The notes below the pieces were generated by a model that saw nothing but the letters and a program-made list of their open reading frames with translations, had not been told where the DNA came from and ran no database searches. The translations under genes and the position numbers were made by a program. From assembly GCA_013336205.1 (NCBI GenBank), contig JAAXUD010000191.1, positions 1 to 6,044 of the forward strand: DNA of 6,044 nt. The letters are read 5' to 3'. The stretch comes from Lentimicrobium sp. (GTDB lineage: Bacteria; Bacteroidota; Bacteroidia; Bacteroidales; Lentimicrobiaceae). Positions 5,658-6,044 of the stretch are shown piece by piece (position 1 is the stretch's first letter; each line of letters begins with the position of its first letter).

Positions 5658-6044
5658 ATGGCATTGGAAATAAATATCGACGGGCGAACAGCCATCGTAT
5701 CAGAACTTAAACGCGAGGGTAACCTGGTTACAATTCAGGTTGACGATGAAATCTATGAAGTGGATGCGCTGAAAGTTGGCGAAGGCATTTATTCTTTACT
5801 CTACAAAGGAAAATCCTACAACCTTGAGATGATTGAAAACGGATCGCCCAGGCATTATACCGTTAATTCTTTCCACAACTCTTACCAGGTTGAAGTTATT
5901 GATGCGCAAACCCGTTATCGCCTGAGCCGCTCTAAAGGTGATTCAGCCGACAGCGGCAACACCATAGTATCTCCTATGCCGGGAAAAGTGGTAAAGATTC
6001 CTGTAAAAACAGGCGAGGCAGTAGCGGCTGGCCAAACACTCATT
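5658..6044 (+). CDS. Biotin carboxyl carrier subunit with BT-like domain (partial)
   Basis: The first 129 residues of the carrier subunit; the gene runs off the window. Residues 1-98 (MALEINIDGRTAIVSEL onward) are rich in short beta strands, with patterns such as IQVDDEIYEVDAL, ending in YQVEVID and TRYRL. This resembles the BT barrel that joins carboxylase and carboxyltransferase subunits in propionyl-CoA carboxylase. After a Ser/Gly/Asp-rich linker (about 92-101) the biotinyl domain begins with TIVSPMPGKVVKI, PMPG at 106-109, and a GEAVAAGQ turn. The EAMKM motif with the biotinylated lysine would come a few residues past the window end, so it cannot be confirmed. The ATG at 5658 gives an 11-base gap after accC, and the two are surely one operon. 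A carboxyltransferase gene is expected downstream. It differs from short AccB of fatty-acid synthesis by the N-terminal BT-like part, so no accB symbol is given. Confidence 0.88.
   Translation, partial: MALEINIDGRTAIVSELKREGNLVTIQVDDEIYEVDALKVGEGIYSLLYKGKSYNLEMIENGSPRHYTVNSFHNSYQVEVIDAQTRYRLSRSKGDSADSGNTIVSPMPGKVVKIPVKTGEAVAAGQTLI

Overview
This 6 kb window looks like chromosomal DNA from a member of the Bacteroidota. Four signs support this. The intergenic regions carry TAnnTTTG boxes, the -7 element of Bacteroides-type primary-sigma promoters. The genes lack convincing Shine-Dalgarno sequences. The tRNA does not encode its CCA end. The biotin carboxylase has the approximately 500-residue form, with a separate BT/biotinyl subunit downstream, that I associate with this phylum. 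The order or genus cannot be set from this sequence. No mobile element, CRISPR array or phage gene is visible, and no gene-free stretch exceeds 220 bases.

Layout, all on the + strand: (1) tRNA-Arg(CCG) at 22-95, followed by a clear intrinsic terminator. (2) A 183-base spacer with a candidate -7 box inside an imperfect inverted repeat. (3) A three-gene signalling operon at 315-3935 with gaps of 21 and 15 bases: a membrane histidine kinase with a CHASE4-type sensor, HAMP and kinase core; a stand-alone receiver protein of the Rcp1 type; and a soluble REC-PAS-histidine kinase. (4) A 208-base regulatory gap with two candidate promoters, a pair of direct repeats, an AT-rich inverted repeat and a near-palindrome. 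(5) accC, the biotin carboxylase subunit of an acyl-CoA carboxylase, followed after 11 bases by the first 129 residues of the biotin-carrier subunit, cut by the window end before the biotinylated lysine.

The signalling operon has two kinases and two receivers but no DNA-binding or enzymatic output domain. The likely reading is that the membrane kinase senses an extracytoplasmic cue and passes phosphate to the lone receiver, to the receiver of the soluble kinase, or to both. The soluble kinase would then integrate this with its PAS input and signal to a partner outside the window. The accC pair is metabolic: AccC carboxylates biotin on the carrier using ATP and bicarbonate, and a carboxyltransferase, expected just downstream, would move the carboxyl to acetyl- or propionyl-CoA. 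Nothing in the sequence links the signalling operon to the carboxylase.

The most distinctive observations are a tRNA in which the normally near-invariant G19:C56 tertiary pair reads A19:U56, the output-less REC/kinase cassette, and an acyl-CoA carboxylase that may be split inside the BT domain, with a Cys/His-bearing tail on AccC.
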